A stretch of DNA of 64,000 nucleotides. It comes from Adineta steineri. Lineage: Eukaryota > Rotifera > Eurotatoria > Adinetida > Adinetidae. Location: positions 16,316 through 80,315 of the forward strand of contig CAJNOI010000083.1 in the NCBI GenBank assembly GCA_905250115.1. The letters run 5' to 3'. Positions 48,896 through 59,897 of this stretch are shown here, piece after piece (the first letter of the stretch is position 1; the number at the start of each line of letters is the position of its first letter). Made by a program: the position numbers and the translations under genes. The notes under the pieces were generated by a model, which had not been told where the DNA came from, did no database searches, and was given only the letters and a program-made list of their open reading frames with translations.

Positions 48896-51042
48896 ATGCG
48901 TCCATCCATTATAATAGTTGTGGCTTTGGCTCTCGTTGCAATTGTTTCGAAGCATTCGTCAGTCGCAAAACCTAGTTCGTACAAAGAATTGCGTCGACAA
49001 TATAATGACGACAATTATGACAAGAAGAACCAATACAAAATGTTGTTACGACATGTTTTGCAGAAACTAGATATTGACGATCTTCGCACTACGATGCGAG
49101 ATACTGACAACTCAGGTAAGAGCTTATGTTAACTTGTTCAACAATGTGAATTGAAAACTATCCAAATTAAGCTAATACTTAGAGCTCATATGATGACTAT
49201 CGGTGGGAAGTCACTGAACCAATACAGCTTGTAAAGGATTGTTTTTTTCAATCTATTATTACATTTTTTTAAGAGAATGATTTAATGATAGTTTTGATGA
49301 AAAACTCATTTATTACAATAAGTATGTAGGATGGGTGTGGATGTGAGTAAATATAAGGGTATCACACACATTTACACGTACGCTCACACCCACCCTGGTC
49401 TTAGGATAGATCAGAAGTTTTTATACGAGTCAGTTTCTTCTGTTTTTGAAAACTTTTTATTCTGCTCCTTATGAATGAGAAAGCATAATTAAGCTTTGAG
49501 TTTCGAGTTTATGTGTGGGACTAATTTAGTTTTGATCTAATAATCAAATTTCTCTGATTGTATGTTTTAGCTCCACCACCGTGCACAGTTGCTTTTTGTT
49601 GTGGCGCGGATTCTTTTGCTCCTTGTGATGATAATGGTGCTACTAATTATTGTCGTAGTGATACTAGTAATGGTGTTCAGATGTACGGTTATATTGTTCC
49701 CGATTATGGTATGATTACCAGTTGGTATGAATGTCCTATTGAAAACTGTAAGTTGTTTTAAAAGCGTGTGTTGCTCTACAGCATAGTTGTTTTTTTCGTG
49801 CATTTGTGTGTTTAGGTCCATGTCTGAACGGTGGAACATGTGGTCCTTATAAGATATGTTAGTGTAAAGGTCAATGGACTGGTGACACATGCGAATGGTG
49901 TAAGTTCTTTCTATAGTTCGTGTTGTTCTACAGTCGAGTTGGTTTTATGTGCGTTTGTATATGTAGGTTTATGTGAAAATGGTGGAACATGCACCGGTCC
50001 TGATGGTACCTGCGAGTGTAAAGATGGATGCACTGGCGATAGATGTGAAAGTAAGTAATGATTTTTTTTTTGACGTAGACATTGACTGATTGAAAAAGAG
50101 GGAGCTTTTTATGTAATGTGGAAGTTAGAATAAATTTTTGAAAAGTTAAAAGTTAGAGAAATTGAGAAAATTTTAAAATGATCAAAACCGATATTATAGG
50201 TTTCAACCATGACTATAACTTTTGACTATGATTATAATTTCTGACCCTGACGAAATTGATTAAGTGCATATGATTATTAGTGAAGAATGCTTTGTAAATA
50301 AAGACTATGCAATAGAAGAGTGGTAGGCTAATTACTCAACATTTTCAAACGCGAAACAATTGTTGTTGAAACTAATATATGAAAGTTCACTAATAAAATA
50401 ATGGATCAACAGTCAAAAGAACAGCAAAGGGGAAAAAGCGAGAAGGGATTTACTTAAAAATATTTTTGAAAGGTTAAAATGATTACGGTTTTAGTTGTAA
50501 GTTTCAGCCACGGTTATAACTAAAATGACTTTTGGACCAAAAGGTTGATTATTCATAACTCAAAAGTTATAACGCAGCCTTTTGTAACTCCCACTCTGTT
50601 AAAAATGATCCTTCTGATTCCAAAACCGAATTATTCTATACCAAGTCAGTTAATGTTTCTCTATTGCTCTTTGGTTTCATGTGATACATGATAAAGTACG
50701 AAGGTATAAGTAAGCTTTGAGTGTCGAGTTTATATGCGGGACTAGTTTAGTTTTGATCTAATAATCAAATTTCTCTGGTTGTATGTTTTAGTTCCATCAC
50801 CGTGCAGTGCTGCTCTTTGTTGTGGCACGGATACTTGTATTTCTTGTGATAAACGTGGTATTTATTGTCGTGGTATTGATGATAATGATATTGGTGATGA
50901 TCCTAGCACTCGTTCTCGTTTTGGTCTTGCTAAACTTGGTGTTCATGATCGTTATTTTGGTGTTTTTAATTGTCCTTATGCTTGTTCTTTTGGTAGTGGT
51001 GGTCTTCGTAGTGGTCGTTCTCTTAATGCTAGTGCTTGTTAG
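48896..51042 (+). CDS. Secreted cysteine-rich/EGF gene with duplicated NNT-codon exons
   Basis: Exon 1 (48896-49115) encodes a signal peptide (SIIIVVALALVAIVSKHSS) and a charged pro-like region. Then come a Cys-rich exon 2a (49571-49747), two EGF-like exons of 84 nt (49816-49899, 49967-50050) and a Cys-rich exon 2b (50792-51042) ending at TAG. All junctions are phase 1, so every exon can be skipped in frame. Exon 2b has the spacing C-x4-CC-x4-C-x2-C-x6-C. The first EGF exon holds an in-frame TAG at 49860-49862 between its fourth and fifth Cys, so it must be skipped or the gene is truncated there. Exon 1 joined directly to 2b gives 156 aa. Exons 2a and 2b are duplicates built almost only of NNT codons. 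Secreted or matrix role; function unknown. Confidence 0.65.
49327..49400. repeat. TGTGGG-type hairpin inside an intron
   Basis: AGGATGGGTGTGGATGTGAG faces CGCTCACACCCACCCT within the first intron of the cysteine-rich gene. Confidence 0.75.
50110..50600. mobile_element. Degenerate relative of the 33429-34370 element
   Basis: The left side TAATGTGGAAGTTAGAATAA parallels CAGTGTGGGAGTTAAAATTA at 33957, and the right side ends TTTTGTAACTCCCACTCTG. The interior has GGTTATAACT-type units in both directions. It occupies the intron before exon 2b. Confidence 0.6.
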
Positions 51043-52741
51043 AGAAGTATTCACGAGCTGTTGGGGGTTTGGTCTGACAACAAAAACTATTTCAAAAAAT
51101 AAACTTTTTAGAGTCAAACAGATTCCAATAACTATTTCTTTTAATTTTTTTTCATTAGTTTTTTATTAATACCTTCATTTCAAGTTTCTTTCTTGTATTT
51201 TTTTCGTACCTTTTTCCTAACCGTAATTATAATAGAAGTTTTTTTAAATAAAAATTAAAAAAAATAAAATGATTCAGCTCAAATTTGAGGATGTAATGTT
51301 CATATGCAAAATAATAATCAAGTTTTAAAAGAACTTCTTGTATGTACATTGATATATTTCTATCTTATATAAAGTTCTGCGATCAATAGACTTTCCCATT
51401 TGCGTTAATGACTCACAACTAATTTTTCAAAAGACTAATCTTTGATTAGATGTGTGACAGAGACAGGTACTCTTAATCAATCGAAAACAAATGGACTTAC
51501 TTCTTGACTAAAAAAGGAAAATTGAACCTGTTGGTTCTGGCTATGAGGTATTAGTGAAATATGCTGTAACTCACTCTAATTTATACTTTCAACCAAACTT
51601 CGACAAGAAAATGAATAATTAAAAATACTAAACCAACTAAATTTTTGAAATAATAATGCAGAAGATCAGCAATCTATAGTAAAAACAGAAAGAATATTTC
51701 TTTAAAAATCTAATATTGGACTATTAACAAAGTATATTGATGTGTACAGTAATTCTCTAGGTATTCTGTAAGTATGTACTATTTTAAATTTATGAGTTCT
51801 CGTAGGTTTCACGGTCCTTCATATTAATCAAAGTGATATTTAGCCTTTCAGAATTTATAGACCAAAATATATCAAAGTGTTTCATCATCTCTAATTAATT
51901 TCTTTTAGTCATAGGGCAATTTTATTCAATAGTTTATTAACTATATAAATTGCAACAGCAGTTAATCGTCTGAGGATGTTCAGAGTGACTTGACAGAAAT
52001 AATTCAAAGCAGAATCATACGACATGTTTCAATAGCTACTTTGATTACCGTTATTTTTGAATAAAATTAAACTGTTGGGTTCATATGGATGATTTTATTC
52101 TTTGATTGAAGATTGTAACAATAATTTATTTGTTCAAATATATTATGTGCTCATAGTTACAAACTGTGATTATCAATCAAGGGGGAAAAAGTGAGACTTC
52201 ATCTACTTCCGTACTTCCTTTGTACTCCCATCGCACTTCAAAAAGTTTTGAAGTAGATGAAGTCTCGCTTTTTCCCCCTTGCATTTAATCAATATTCGAG
52301 AAACATAAATTACAATGAAAAAGCATCGAAATATCGATTTTGAAAATACATCTATTTAATATCAACTATATTATTTCATCAATGACTAGTGGTAAAATGC
52401 TGAAACTTTTAGAAATAAAAAATCATTATTAGATATATACATGATAAAATTTTCAGCTCTCTGTATAGAATAAAACTGGTAAAAGTGTAGAAAAGAAATT
52501 AACCTCTGTTATTATAAAACACCCTTTTATATCTATTATATTTTCATACGTGGACATTGTTTATTAATGTTCTATATAAATTTTATATAGGAAAACTAAA
52601 ACTTTTGTTTCTCTTGTAAAGTATTCACTACGTTCTCCGTTCTCACGAATATTTGCTTTTATGATCAGTAGTAAAATGATGCATTTTGAATATCTTTTTT
52701 CTTTCAAAAGAATTATTATTTAGAAGAAGAAAAAAATATAA
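51043..52741. other. Intergenic with foldback MITE
   Basis: No gene seen; contains the inverted repeat at 52178-52281. Confidence 0.55.
52178..52281. mobile_element. 104-bp foldback MITE
   Basis: The 32-bp arms starting CAAGGGGGAAAAAGTGAGAC (52178-52209) and ending TCTCGCTTTTTCCCCCTTG (52250-52281) are inverse with a single mismatch. No target duplication is evident. Confidence 0.8.
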
Positions 52742-54094
52742 TTAAGATGTTTTATTTTCAAAACATGGTGGTACTGGTTTCGTATTTCCTTGTGCAACAC
52801 CTTGTACATCTTCGCAATCATAATAACGATTACCCCACGGAACACTACCAGGATTTGTTACAAGTACATTATCAAATAATATATTTAACATTGGATTTGA
52901 TGAATTACCCAGTATAACACCAGGACTTATTTGTGGACTATTAACAGTAATATTTCGTAAAACAATATTGTTCCAAGTAATACCAACTGGAACAGGACAC
53001 TGTGCTCCAGGTACAAAAGGCCATAGAAGTGAACAAACATTCTGATAGATAGCTTGTTGTGGTCCAATCCATATGGACCATAGTGTAGCATTGTTAATAA
53101 GAATATTTTCATAAGTAATATTTGTAATTTCACCAGTATCTCCAGGTTGTCCTGGATTTGATTTTAAATATATACCTCTATAAGTATTATACATTGTAGA
53201 ATCACGAAATGTAATATTACGAATACAACTATGATTTGCTGATGGAGTAATAGAACCAATAGTTAAACCAAGGCCAGACGCATTAATACGTTCGAAAAGC
53301 ATATTTTCACTACAAGAAGAATGAATACTAGTTGAAGTTTGTTGTTTAACTGCAATACAATCATCATCATTCCAAATATTACAGTCATGAATCCATATAT
53401 TTGTACCAGCAACATCAAAACCATCAGTATTAAAAGCTTGTATTTCAACAAGATCATGATATTGTGCATATGGATTTATACGTGCATCAACATCTGTATA
53501 ACGAATTTCTAAATAAGCAGTATCATTTGCTAAGAATGTCCAATAAGGAGAATTTTTTAATAGAATATTTTCAACTAAAAGATTTGTAGAATTGTAGATT
53601 GAAATTAAACGTGGTCGATTTTCACCAATTATTAAATATTGAGTTATACCCCACCAACCTGCACCGGATCCATCAATAATACCTTTTTTTCCTTCAGGTA
53701 ATGAACTAGTAAATGTAACATAATTTAATTGTTCAAAGAAGAAACATTCATGAACTTGTCCTGTTTGAGGATCACGTGGCCATACAATTTGATTATTAGA
53801 AAATTTAAGAATTCCATCAATTTGAATAGTTACATTAAAAAGACCACTTGCATAAATACCACCCATTAACCAAAATGTTTTATTAGATGGTATAAGTAAT
53901 GTATCTCCATTTTGCATTGATGCAAATGTTTGATTAAGAAGATATGAATTAGCCCAACATGTACTTAATAAACTATTGTCCGCAATACCTCCGTTACTTT
54001 CAAAATTAATTACTCGACCATTGTAAGGACTAACAGCTTGAGAAGAAATAATTCCAATTGAATTCAACACTAATCCAAAATAAATGAAGAGCAT
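52742..54094 (-). CDS. Glycoside hydrolase family 28 (polygalacturonase-like)
   Basis: Intronless, 450 aa, starting at the Met of MLFIYFGLVLNSIGIISSQA, a signal peptide. GH28 enzymes are right-handed beta-helices that hydrolyse pectin backbones. Two acid clusters are present: NTDG at about residues 222-225 and NDDDC at 242-246. The usual GHG is GLG (about 274-276, in SGLGLTIGS), and the usual RIK is YLK (GIYLKSNPG). Helix-rung strands fill the rest (NLLVENILLKNSPYWTFL, NMLFERINASG, RNITFRDSTMYNTYRGIY). Animals rarely have GH28 genes; a plant-, fungal- or oomycete-type donor is plausible. The lack of introns supports recent transfer. The changed catalytic His/Arg suggests altered specificity rather than simple decay, since the frame is clean. 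Confidence 0.88.
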   Translation of the reverse strand: MLFIYFGLVLNSIGIISSQAVSPYNGRVINFESNGGIADNSLLSTCWANSYLLNQTFASMQNGDTLLIPSNKTFWLMGGIYASGLFNVTIQIDGILKFSNNQIVWPRDPQTGQVHECFFFEQLNYVTFTSSLPEGKKGIIDGSGAGWWGITQYLIIGENRPRLISIYNSTNLLVENILLKNSPYWTFLANDTAYLEIRYTDVDARINPYAQYHDLVEIQAFNTDGFDVAGTNIWIHDCNIWNDDDCIAVKQQTSTSIHSSCSENMLFERINASGLGLTIGSITPSANHSCIRNITFRDSTMYNTYRGIYLKSNPGQPGDTGEITNITYENILINNATLWSIWIGPQQAIYQNVCSLLWPFVPGAQCPVPVGITWNNIVLRNITVNSPQISPGVILGNSSNPMLNILFDNVLVTNPGSVPWGNRYYDCEDVQGVAQGNTKPVPPCFENKTS

Positions 54095-55376
54095 AACTGA
54101 TTGGGTTTTTTTTTCTTGTGACACCACTTTGTTTCAATATTCGATTAAACACATACTATGCTCTTTCTCGTTATTAAATAATAGACAAAACTTTGCGTTT
54201 TTATCTCTTTTTTTTCGATTATATTAGTTTGTTTTTTATACTGAAAGAACCTCTCTATATAACGTATACGCAATAGAATTACGTGAAATCAGTTCTATAC
54301 TCAATAATATGTATGATCTTTGATATGATTATAGTTTAGAGAGAAATATTTTTTATGAGAAATTTGATACGGTTCTTTCTTTCTTTGTGTGATTTATTGT
54401 TCTTTTGATAAAGCTTTTGCATTCTTTTTATTATTAGTATTATTGAGTTGATAAAGTAGAAAAACAAGTAAGCTTTATTGTAATGTTTTAAAATATTTCT
54501 CAAGTATACAAAATCAAAAAATAATAATAATAATTCATTGTTTTTGATACGATAAGCGTTTGTTTTGATCTTTCATTAATAGTAATGTTGATCGAACTCG
54601 CAATAGGTCTGTGTATATACAAAAAACAACGAATAATAAAAGGCTATGATTTGTCAATGCGCAGATGTTATTGAAAAAAATAAAAATAAATGATAAATAT
54701 CTAATATTTAAATATAAGTTAATAGGAATATTACTCGTTAAATTGTAGATTTTGATAAAGATAATTTTGAATTATTATGAAACAAAAGAGTTATAAAATC
54801 TGAAATATTATTATTTTTTAATATGCTCCACATCTTGAGGGTGTGGGTGTTGATGTAAGCAGTGGATTTTAATCTCACACCCATACTCTCAAATGTGATA
54901 GAATATACGGACTTCTTTTCAATCCTTTTTTCTTTACAAAGAAATCTATAGTTCGATTTCATTTCGAACGACATCCGTATCAGAATTCATGAGAACCATA
55001 TATATATTTTTTTAAAAATCTTTTGAACCATAGACTAATAATATTTAATCGAATAATAGACAATAGTTGAAATGCAACAGTTTCGATACAAATTAATAGT
55101 TTTATATTATCAATATTTTCTGTCATTCTCAAAGTTTTTTTTTGATATTATAATTATACAAACATCTATTCATAATCGTTTAAATACAGAAGTGATATTT
55201 CTATTCGTGTTTCGTCAGTATTCATAACAATTTTTTTACTATACTTTACTCTTTTTTTCAATATAACGCGTTCGAATGATATTCCACGAAATATGAAATG
55301 TAGTTTTTCATCATGAACGATCATTGACAGAACATAGAACTAAAAATCTGGTCTATTTTTTCTTAATCAATTTTAG
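54095..55376. other. Intergenic
   Basis: 5' flank of the GH28 gene and AT-rich sequence, with a hairpin at 54831-54895; no gene seen. Confidence 0.5.
54831..54895. repeat. TGTGGG-type hairpin
   Basis: CATCTTGAGGGTGTGGGTG faces CTCACACCCATACTCTCAAATG. Confidence 0.75.
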
Positions 55377-55520
55377 GATGTATTTCAATGTATATTTCGT
55401 CAAGAAGGAATATTGAATTTTTGAAAGGGTTTTACACCTTATTTTTCTCGTGCTGGTCCACATACAATTCTCTCATTTATCTTTATTGAACAATTAAATA
55501 TTCAATATCAACGACGTATT
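55377..55520 (+). pseudogene. Mitochondrial carrier (oxoglutarate/dicarboxylate type) last-exon relic
   Basis: After TTTTAG at 55371-55376 the frame reads DVFQCIFRQEGILNF, then a TGA, then KGFTPYFSRAGPHTILSF followed by IFIEQLN. This matches the end of SLC25A11/SLC25A10-type inner-membrane carriers, where the Trp of LWKGFTPY is replaced by the stop. No other exons of the carrier are recognisable upstream. It is an isolated dead fragment. Confidence 0.75.
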
Positions 55521-56001
55521 TATAAAAATGAAACTTATATGTCAGTTTCAATAATGACGCATAACAATCAAAACTTCTATTTTTATATGGACGCACTTCA
55601 TGATCATTTTTGTATATTTTTTATTAAGTTGACACAGTATTATTTGAATTTATAAGATGAAATTATACAACCCTGTTTGCATTCCTAAAACATTTTTACC
55701 TTTGTCGAGGTTTTGCCTATGACAAAATGATGGAATTTATTTTGTTGTATAGACTTTATGTTGACTCACATTATAGTCGAATTCGTTATTTTAAATTCAA
55801 AATTATATTTTTAATCTTTTATAGTGCTTCCGTATTGACTGCAAACATTGTTTTTAATGCCATTTTACCATTTTTTTCTTTCGTTCTGCAGTATTCTCGC
55901 ATTGTACAGAAAAACCCATAGTCCGTTTCTTTCTTTTTTCATATATCACGTTTGTTCTGATTGACAACATTATATTTCGTAATCATTAAAATAAAAAACA
56001 A

Positions 56002-56779
56002 ATGTTTAATATTCTGATATTATTCTTCAAATGGAAACCAAAAACTGATGAATATGTTGCTGGCGGTGATTATTCTTCTATGTTTGGTCTAATACGTGAT
56101 CAAATCAAAGAGCTTATGGATGTATGCGATGCAGAATTAATTGAAAAACTTCATTCACCAGATTATAATGATATTAATGGCATATTAGAAAAATTAAAAG
56201 TTGACAAAACTAAAGGTCGTAATTCCAATGATCATGCATCATGATCTCGAATAACGTCATACAGCTTTTGAAAAAAATAAATTATATATACCATTTACTA
56301 CGTATGCAATTTACTGTCTATATATAGATTTTCGTATGATTGTATTTAGCGCATGAAAAACAGAACAAGAATCTAGTCAAAAATATGAGGAGCGTTAAAA
56401 AACTGTTCTTCGCAATAATCAAATACAAGAAATTCTTGTTACCGAAGTTGTTGTTGCCGGTGATATACGTGTATTGAAAGCTGGTAAAAAGCTTTGAGTA
56501 ATGGATATGATTATTTTAAATTATTTTTAGGCGATATGATAATCGATGAAATTCTCATAACAGGCTTAAGATTGTGTTTATCTTGTATCAATTAATCAAT
56601 AAAATTGAACATTTTTAGGAGGAGATGGTTTAAGACACAAAAATGAAAAGTATGATATTGCACTTTGGTCTGGTACACAAGTTAAGAAAGGTAATTGTCA
56701 AATGGTGGTTCTTTGTGTTGGTCTTAATACTAAACTCGGACAGATTATAACTTTACTTGATACATTTTTTGCTTCTTGA
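56002..56779 (+). pseudogene. Plasma-membrane Ca2+ ATPase (PMCA) relic
   Basis: Three pieces in order resemble PMCA. 56080-56243 resembles the N-terminal stretch (DQIKELMDVCDAELIEKL, INGILEKLKV), then stops. About 56365-56490 resembles the A-domain (QKYEER, stop, then VLRNNQIQEILVTEVVV). 56530-56555 gives GDMIIDEILITG, and 56619-56779, after an acceptor-like TTTTTAG, gives EKYDIALWSGTQVKKGNCQM followed by VVLCVGLNTKLGQIITLL. The TM1-TM2 region and the DKTG phosphorylation domain are absent, and stops interrupt the frame. PMCA pumps export cytosolic Ca2+; this copy cannot. Confidence 0.75.
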
Positions 56780-57044
56780 ACTATAGTATCGCTATAAATG
56801 CACGTGTCGATTTTTAATTTTTAGAAAGCAATTCTGTACACATTCTTTTGCTTCAATAAGTTCTTTTAATGATGCTAAATATTTTCCTTTAGTAGTACAA
56901 ATAGATAATAAAATAAGATGCCGAGCAATATCATGAAATTTCGACGATAGAAATCATACATACTTAAGATTTTGAATCATATTGACATTCGAGACAAATT
57001 GAAATAGATCAGTATTTGTAAAAGTTATAAAATCTGTTTCATCA

Positions 57045-57132
57045 CATCTTGAGGGTGTGGGTGTGGGTGTGGGTGTGGGTAGATTAAAAATAAAAACGCC
57101 GACACCCGGAACCCCACCCACACCCTCACCCT
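57045..57132. repeat. TGTGGG-type hairpin, strong
   Basis: CATCTTGAGGGTGTGGGTGT with four TGTGGG units faces CCCACCCACACCCTCACCC. Confidence 0.85.
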
Positions 57133-57399
57133 TTTATCGACGGTGGATGATTTTTGTTTAGTGTTTAATATCATTTTCGCCTAGCAAAGATTAAAATTTA
57201 ACTTTGTCCTATTTCTTAAATTTACTTGAATCTACACCCTCATCTTTGTAGATAGCATCAGTATTTCTCTATTTATTTTTGTTGCTTTTAATCATTTCAT
57301 TAAAATTCAAAATATTTTGTTGTACTTTCCTTTTATTCATACCAATAATATAATAAAAAATATATAGGAAATAATCATAACTACTAAAGCTTCTGAAAT

Positions 57400-57452
57400 C
57401 CTTGAGGGCAGATGGATATGGGTGAATATTATATTTATTTTCACCCTCATAT
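57400..57452. repeat. TGTGGG-type hairpin, degenerate
   Basis: CCTTGAGGGCAGATGGATATG and GGTGAA face TTCACCCTCATATG just past the GPCR stop. Confidence 0.55.
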
Positions 57453-57457
57453 GATTA

Positions 57458-58444
57458 TTATCGAATCGTATTATTTGTTCTATCGTTTATGGTATTCACA
57501 CCAATACGGTGTTGTCTGCGGCACCATAATTTCATCTTGATTTTCTTGTACAGTTCTGGTGTTGAATATAAACAAACAATCGGAATAAGAAACGTAAATA
57601 TATATGCAATATAGAACAAATATTGTTCTTCTTCTGCACCAATATCTTCAAATAAACCACATAAATGAGCAAGTGAAAGTAGATTCAATGGTAAAATAAA
57701 AATAATACCTAATATTGCCATCGATAGTAGTTGTATTGTCATTCTACGATATTTGTGCCATTGAATTTGTTGTTTGAGTCGTTGTTTTTGTCGTATAACA
57801 CGAACTAAGAGAATAATGCTCACAAAAGCGATCAACAATCCAGGCAGGAGATTATTTACAATAAAATCCCACATACCCATTATTGGATCATCTTGATAAC
57901 ATGGAGATGCATTACATACGGGTAACGTATAATCATATGTATTTTCACATGGAAATAAAAAAATAGCATAAATATAAAATAACAATACATACAAAAGAAG
58001 AATAATTAGAGGTAAATAATGAGCATAGAATTGACCACGTTTTGTTAGCGTCCATTGAGCATTGAATATTAAAATATGTCGTTCAATTGCTGCCCAAGCT
58101 AAAAAAATTTGTTCACCATTATATAACCCATATGTTACGAACCACCAAATCAGACATGTTGCTGGAGTTGAAGGTTTTACAATACCTGAGTTGATTATAT
58201 ATGCGAGATGAGAAGGTACATCAATCAATTCAACTCCTAAACCGAATATTATTAGAATAATAATCACATGATTATTTAATGTTTGTCGAGCTGTTTGATT
58301 CTTGAAAAAATAAATTAAGAGTATAAAACTGCAGATAATCGATGGAAAATCACTTAGAAGAAAAAGCCAAAATCGAATTGGACGTGGTATGGATACTTCC
58401 AAGCTTTCAAATGCATCTTCAGAATCATTTGTATTCGTTGTCAT
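57458..58444 (-). CDS. Rhodopsin-like GPCR
   Basis: Single exon, 328 aa, ATG at 58444. Seven hydrophobic segments: FWLFLLSDFPSIICSFILL, VIIILIIFGLGVELI, LIWWFVTYGLYNGEQIFLAW, YLPLIILLLYVLLFYIYAIF, FIVNNLLPGLLIAFVSIILL, MTIQLLSMAILGIIFILPLN and YLFYIAYIFTFLIPIVCLY. TM3 ends in AIERHILIF in place of DRY, a form I associate with bdelloid receptors. A Cys precedes TM3 and the second extracellular loop has three Cys. TM7 ends in STPELYKK rather than NPxxY. The tail is basic. Predicted plasma-membrane receptor with unknown ligand. Confidence 0.87.
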   Translation of the reverse strand: MTTNTNDSEDAFESLEVSIPRPIRFWLFLLSDFPSIICSFILLIYFFKNQTARQTLNNHVIIILIIFGLGVELIDVPSHLAYIINSGIVKPSTPATCLIWWFVTYGLYNGEQIFLAWAAIERHILIFNAQWTLTKRGQFYAHYLPLIILLLYVLLFYIYAIFLFPCENTYDYTLPVCNASPCYQDDPIMGMWDFIVNNLLPGLLIAFVSIILLVRVIRQKQRLKQQIQWHKYRRMTIQLLSMAILGIIFILPLNLLSLAHLCGLFEDIGAEEEQYLFYIAYIFTFLIPIVCLYSTPELYKKIKMKLWCRRQHRIGVNTINDRTNNTIR

Positions 58445-58974
58445 TTTCCAAAAGAACGATAACAGAATAAATGTCGCATATAATTTTTCTACATTTTCTT
58501 TTTTACAACATCCTGCGTATTAATTACACTTGACGGATATATGTAATCATCTAAGCAGAATGTCATGATAAGACTCTGATTCTTCACTATTTCCTTCCTA
58601 TATTTCTGTCAATTTCCGCTTCGTTGCTTATAAATTCTAAAAAAAATATTACTGATTCATGTCGGATTCTATAGATAGACAACTAAGTACTATTTTCTTA
58701 TTTAATATGTATGATGTGGGTTTTGCGCTTGAATAACCTGTCTATTTTTCATGTCTGACATATAAAGAATGCAAGATATATAATTATGAAAATGAAAATT
58801 TTATAGAGATAATAAATTTTATTACGGGAAATAATTATTTTTCTTTTCCTGAGAGTATCGATCATAATCAATGTAAGATCTAGATACTTCAAAACAAAAA
58901 CTAAATTATATACGCCTACATATTGTCTATAGTCTCACATAACCTATTCAGCATTAGCATCGTACCAAAAATAG
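58445..58974. other. Intergenic
   Basis: 5' flank of the minus-strand GPCR; AT-rich, nothing recognised. Confidence 0.5.
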
Positions 58975-59335
58975 TTAGCTAATGCACGACAAATGCTTTT
59001 GATATGAAGATGAATTTGGTTGAAATTCTGTATATAATCTCTTCAAATGATCAACTCCAAATAGCATCAAGCTATAATTGAGTTTTTCATCAGTGATTAT
59101 TTCGAACGTAGTATTCCTAAATCGATGCATATATCGTCGTATCGATGCATCAGCAAATAATCGATCACAGGAATTATAGAATATTTTAATTTCATGAAGA
59201 TTTATTGGTATACTCGCTGCATCAACTAACCATTGCTGAATATTTTCATCCCAAACAAATAATATAATTATTTTTCGAAGATTTGTTTCCACTAGTTCTT
59301 GACATTGTGATATATTGTTAAAAGGTTTGGTAAAT
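58975..59335 (-). pseudogene. Hypothetical protein fragment
   Basis: An open minus-strand stretch of about 120 codons without an ATG near its start (reads CQELVETNLRKIIILFVW, then HEIKIFYNSCDRLF and RRYMHRFRN) and ends at a stop at 58975-58977. Composition is protein-like with a strand-helix pattern, but I do not recognise the family. It lies next to a TGTGGG hairpin at 59374, which may mark a breakpoint. A spliced gene missing its 5' exons is possible. Confidence 0.4.
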
Positions 59336-59373
59336 TACATGAGATCAGGATTTGGAAGAGGAATTGTTAAAGA

Positions 59374-59431
59374 CAGGATGTGAGTAATGATGAATATAGA
59401 AAGGATATCAACACCCACCCCCACCCCCAAA
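59374..59431. repeat. TGTGGG-type hairpin, degenerate
   Basis: AGGATGTGAGTAATG faces CAACACCCACCCCCACCCCC. Confidence 0.6.
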
Positions 59432-59693
59432 ATAAATAAGAATTTTTATTATTACTAGTACGATATAGAACGATCTCATATTGAACTAGTCAAGTTTGAA
59501 ATTCTGTTTTGAACTAGGATAGTCTGAGATTCTAAGATGACCTGTTCACAGCGGAGAAGGACGGATTGGAATTTTGATAAGAAATAATATAGATTAGAAT
59601 TTTAATTAGAACTAGTCCAGGATGACATCCATATCTATAAGATTGTGTAGCAAATATCAGAAAAGGATCAATTTTTAATATGTGGAGTAATTC

Positions 59694-59790
59694 AGTGTGT
59701 GGGTGCGAGTGTATCTTATTCATCTCACACACACCCACATCCTCACCCACACTCATGCACACCCACACCCACACCCGTATCCCCACTCCA
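59694..59790. repeat. TGTGGG-type hairpin, loop type B, copy 1
   Basis: GTGTGTGGGTGCGAGTG, then TATCTTATTCATCTCACACA, then a long CCCACACCCACACCCGTATC arm. The core is shared with 60829 and 61772. Confidence 0.8.
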
Positions 59791-59897
59791 GCACTAATGA
59801 TCTACAACTCACTGATCAAAATCGACTTTCCGCGAAAAAGGCGCCGCTCTCAATACAATAAACCAAAATAATTTGCTTGAGGAATATTAAAAAAATC

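Noticed and set aside
50797-51169. Overlapping plus and minus frames over exon 2b
   Set aside because: They are shadows caused by the NNT periodicity (no stops in shifted frames), not separate genes.
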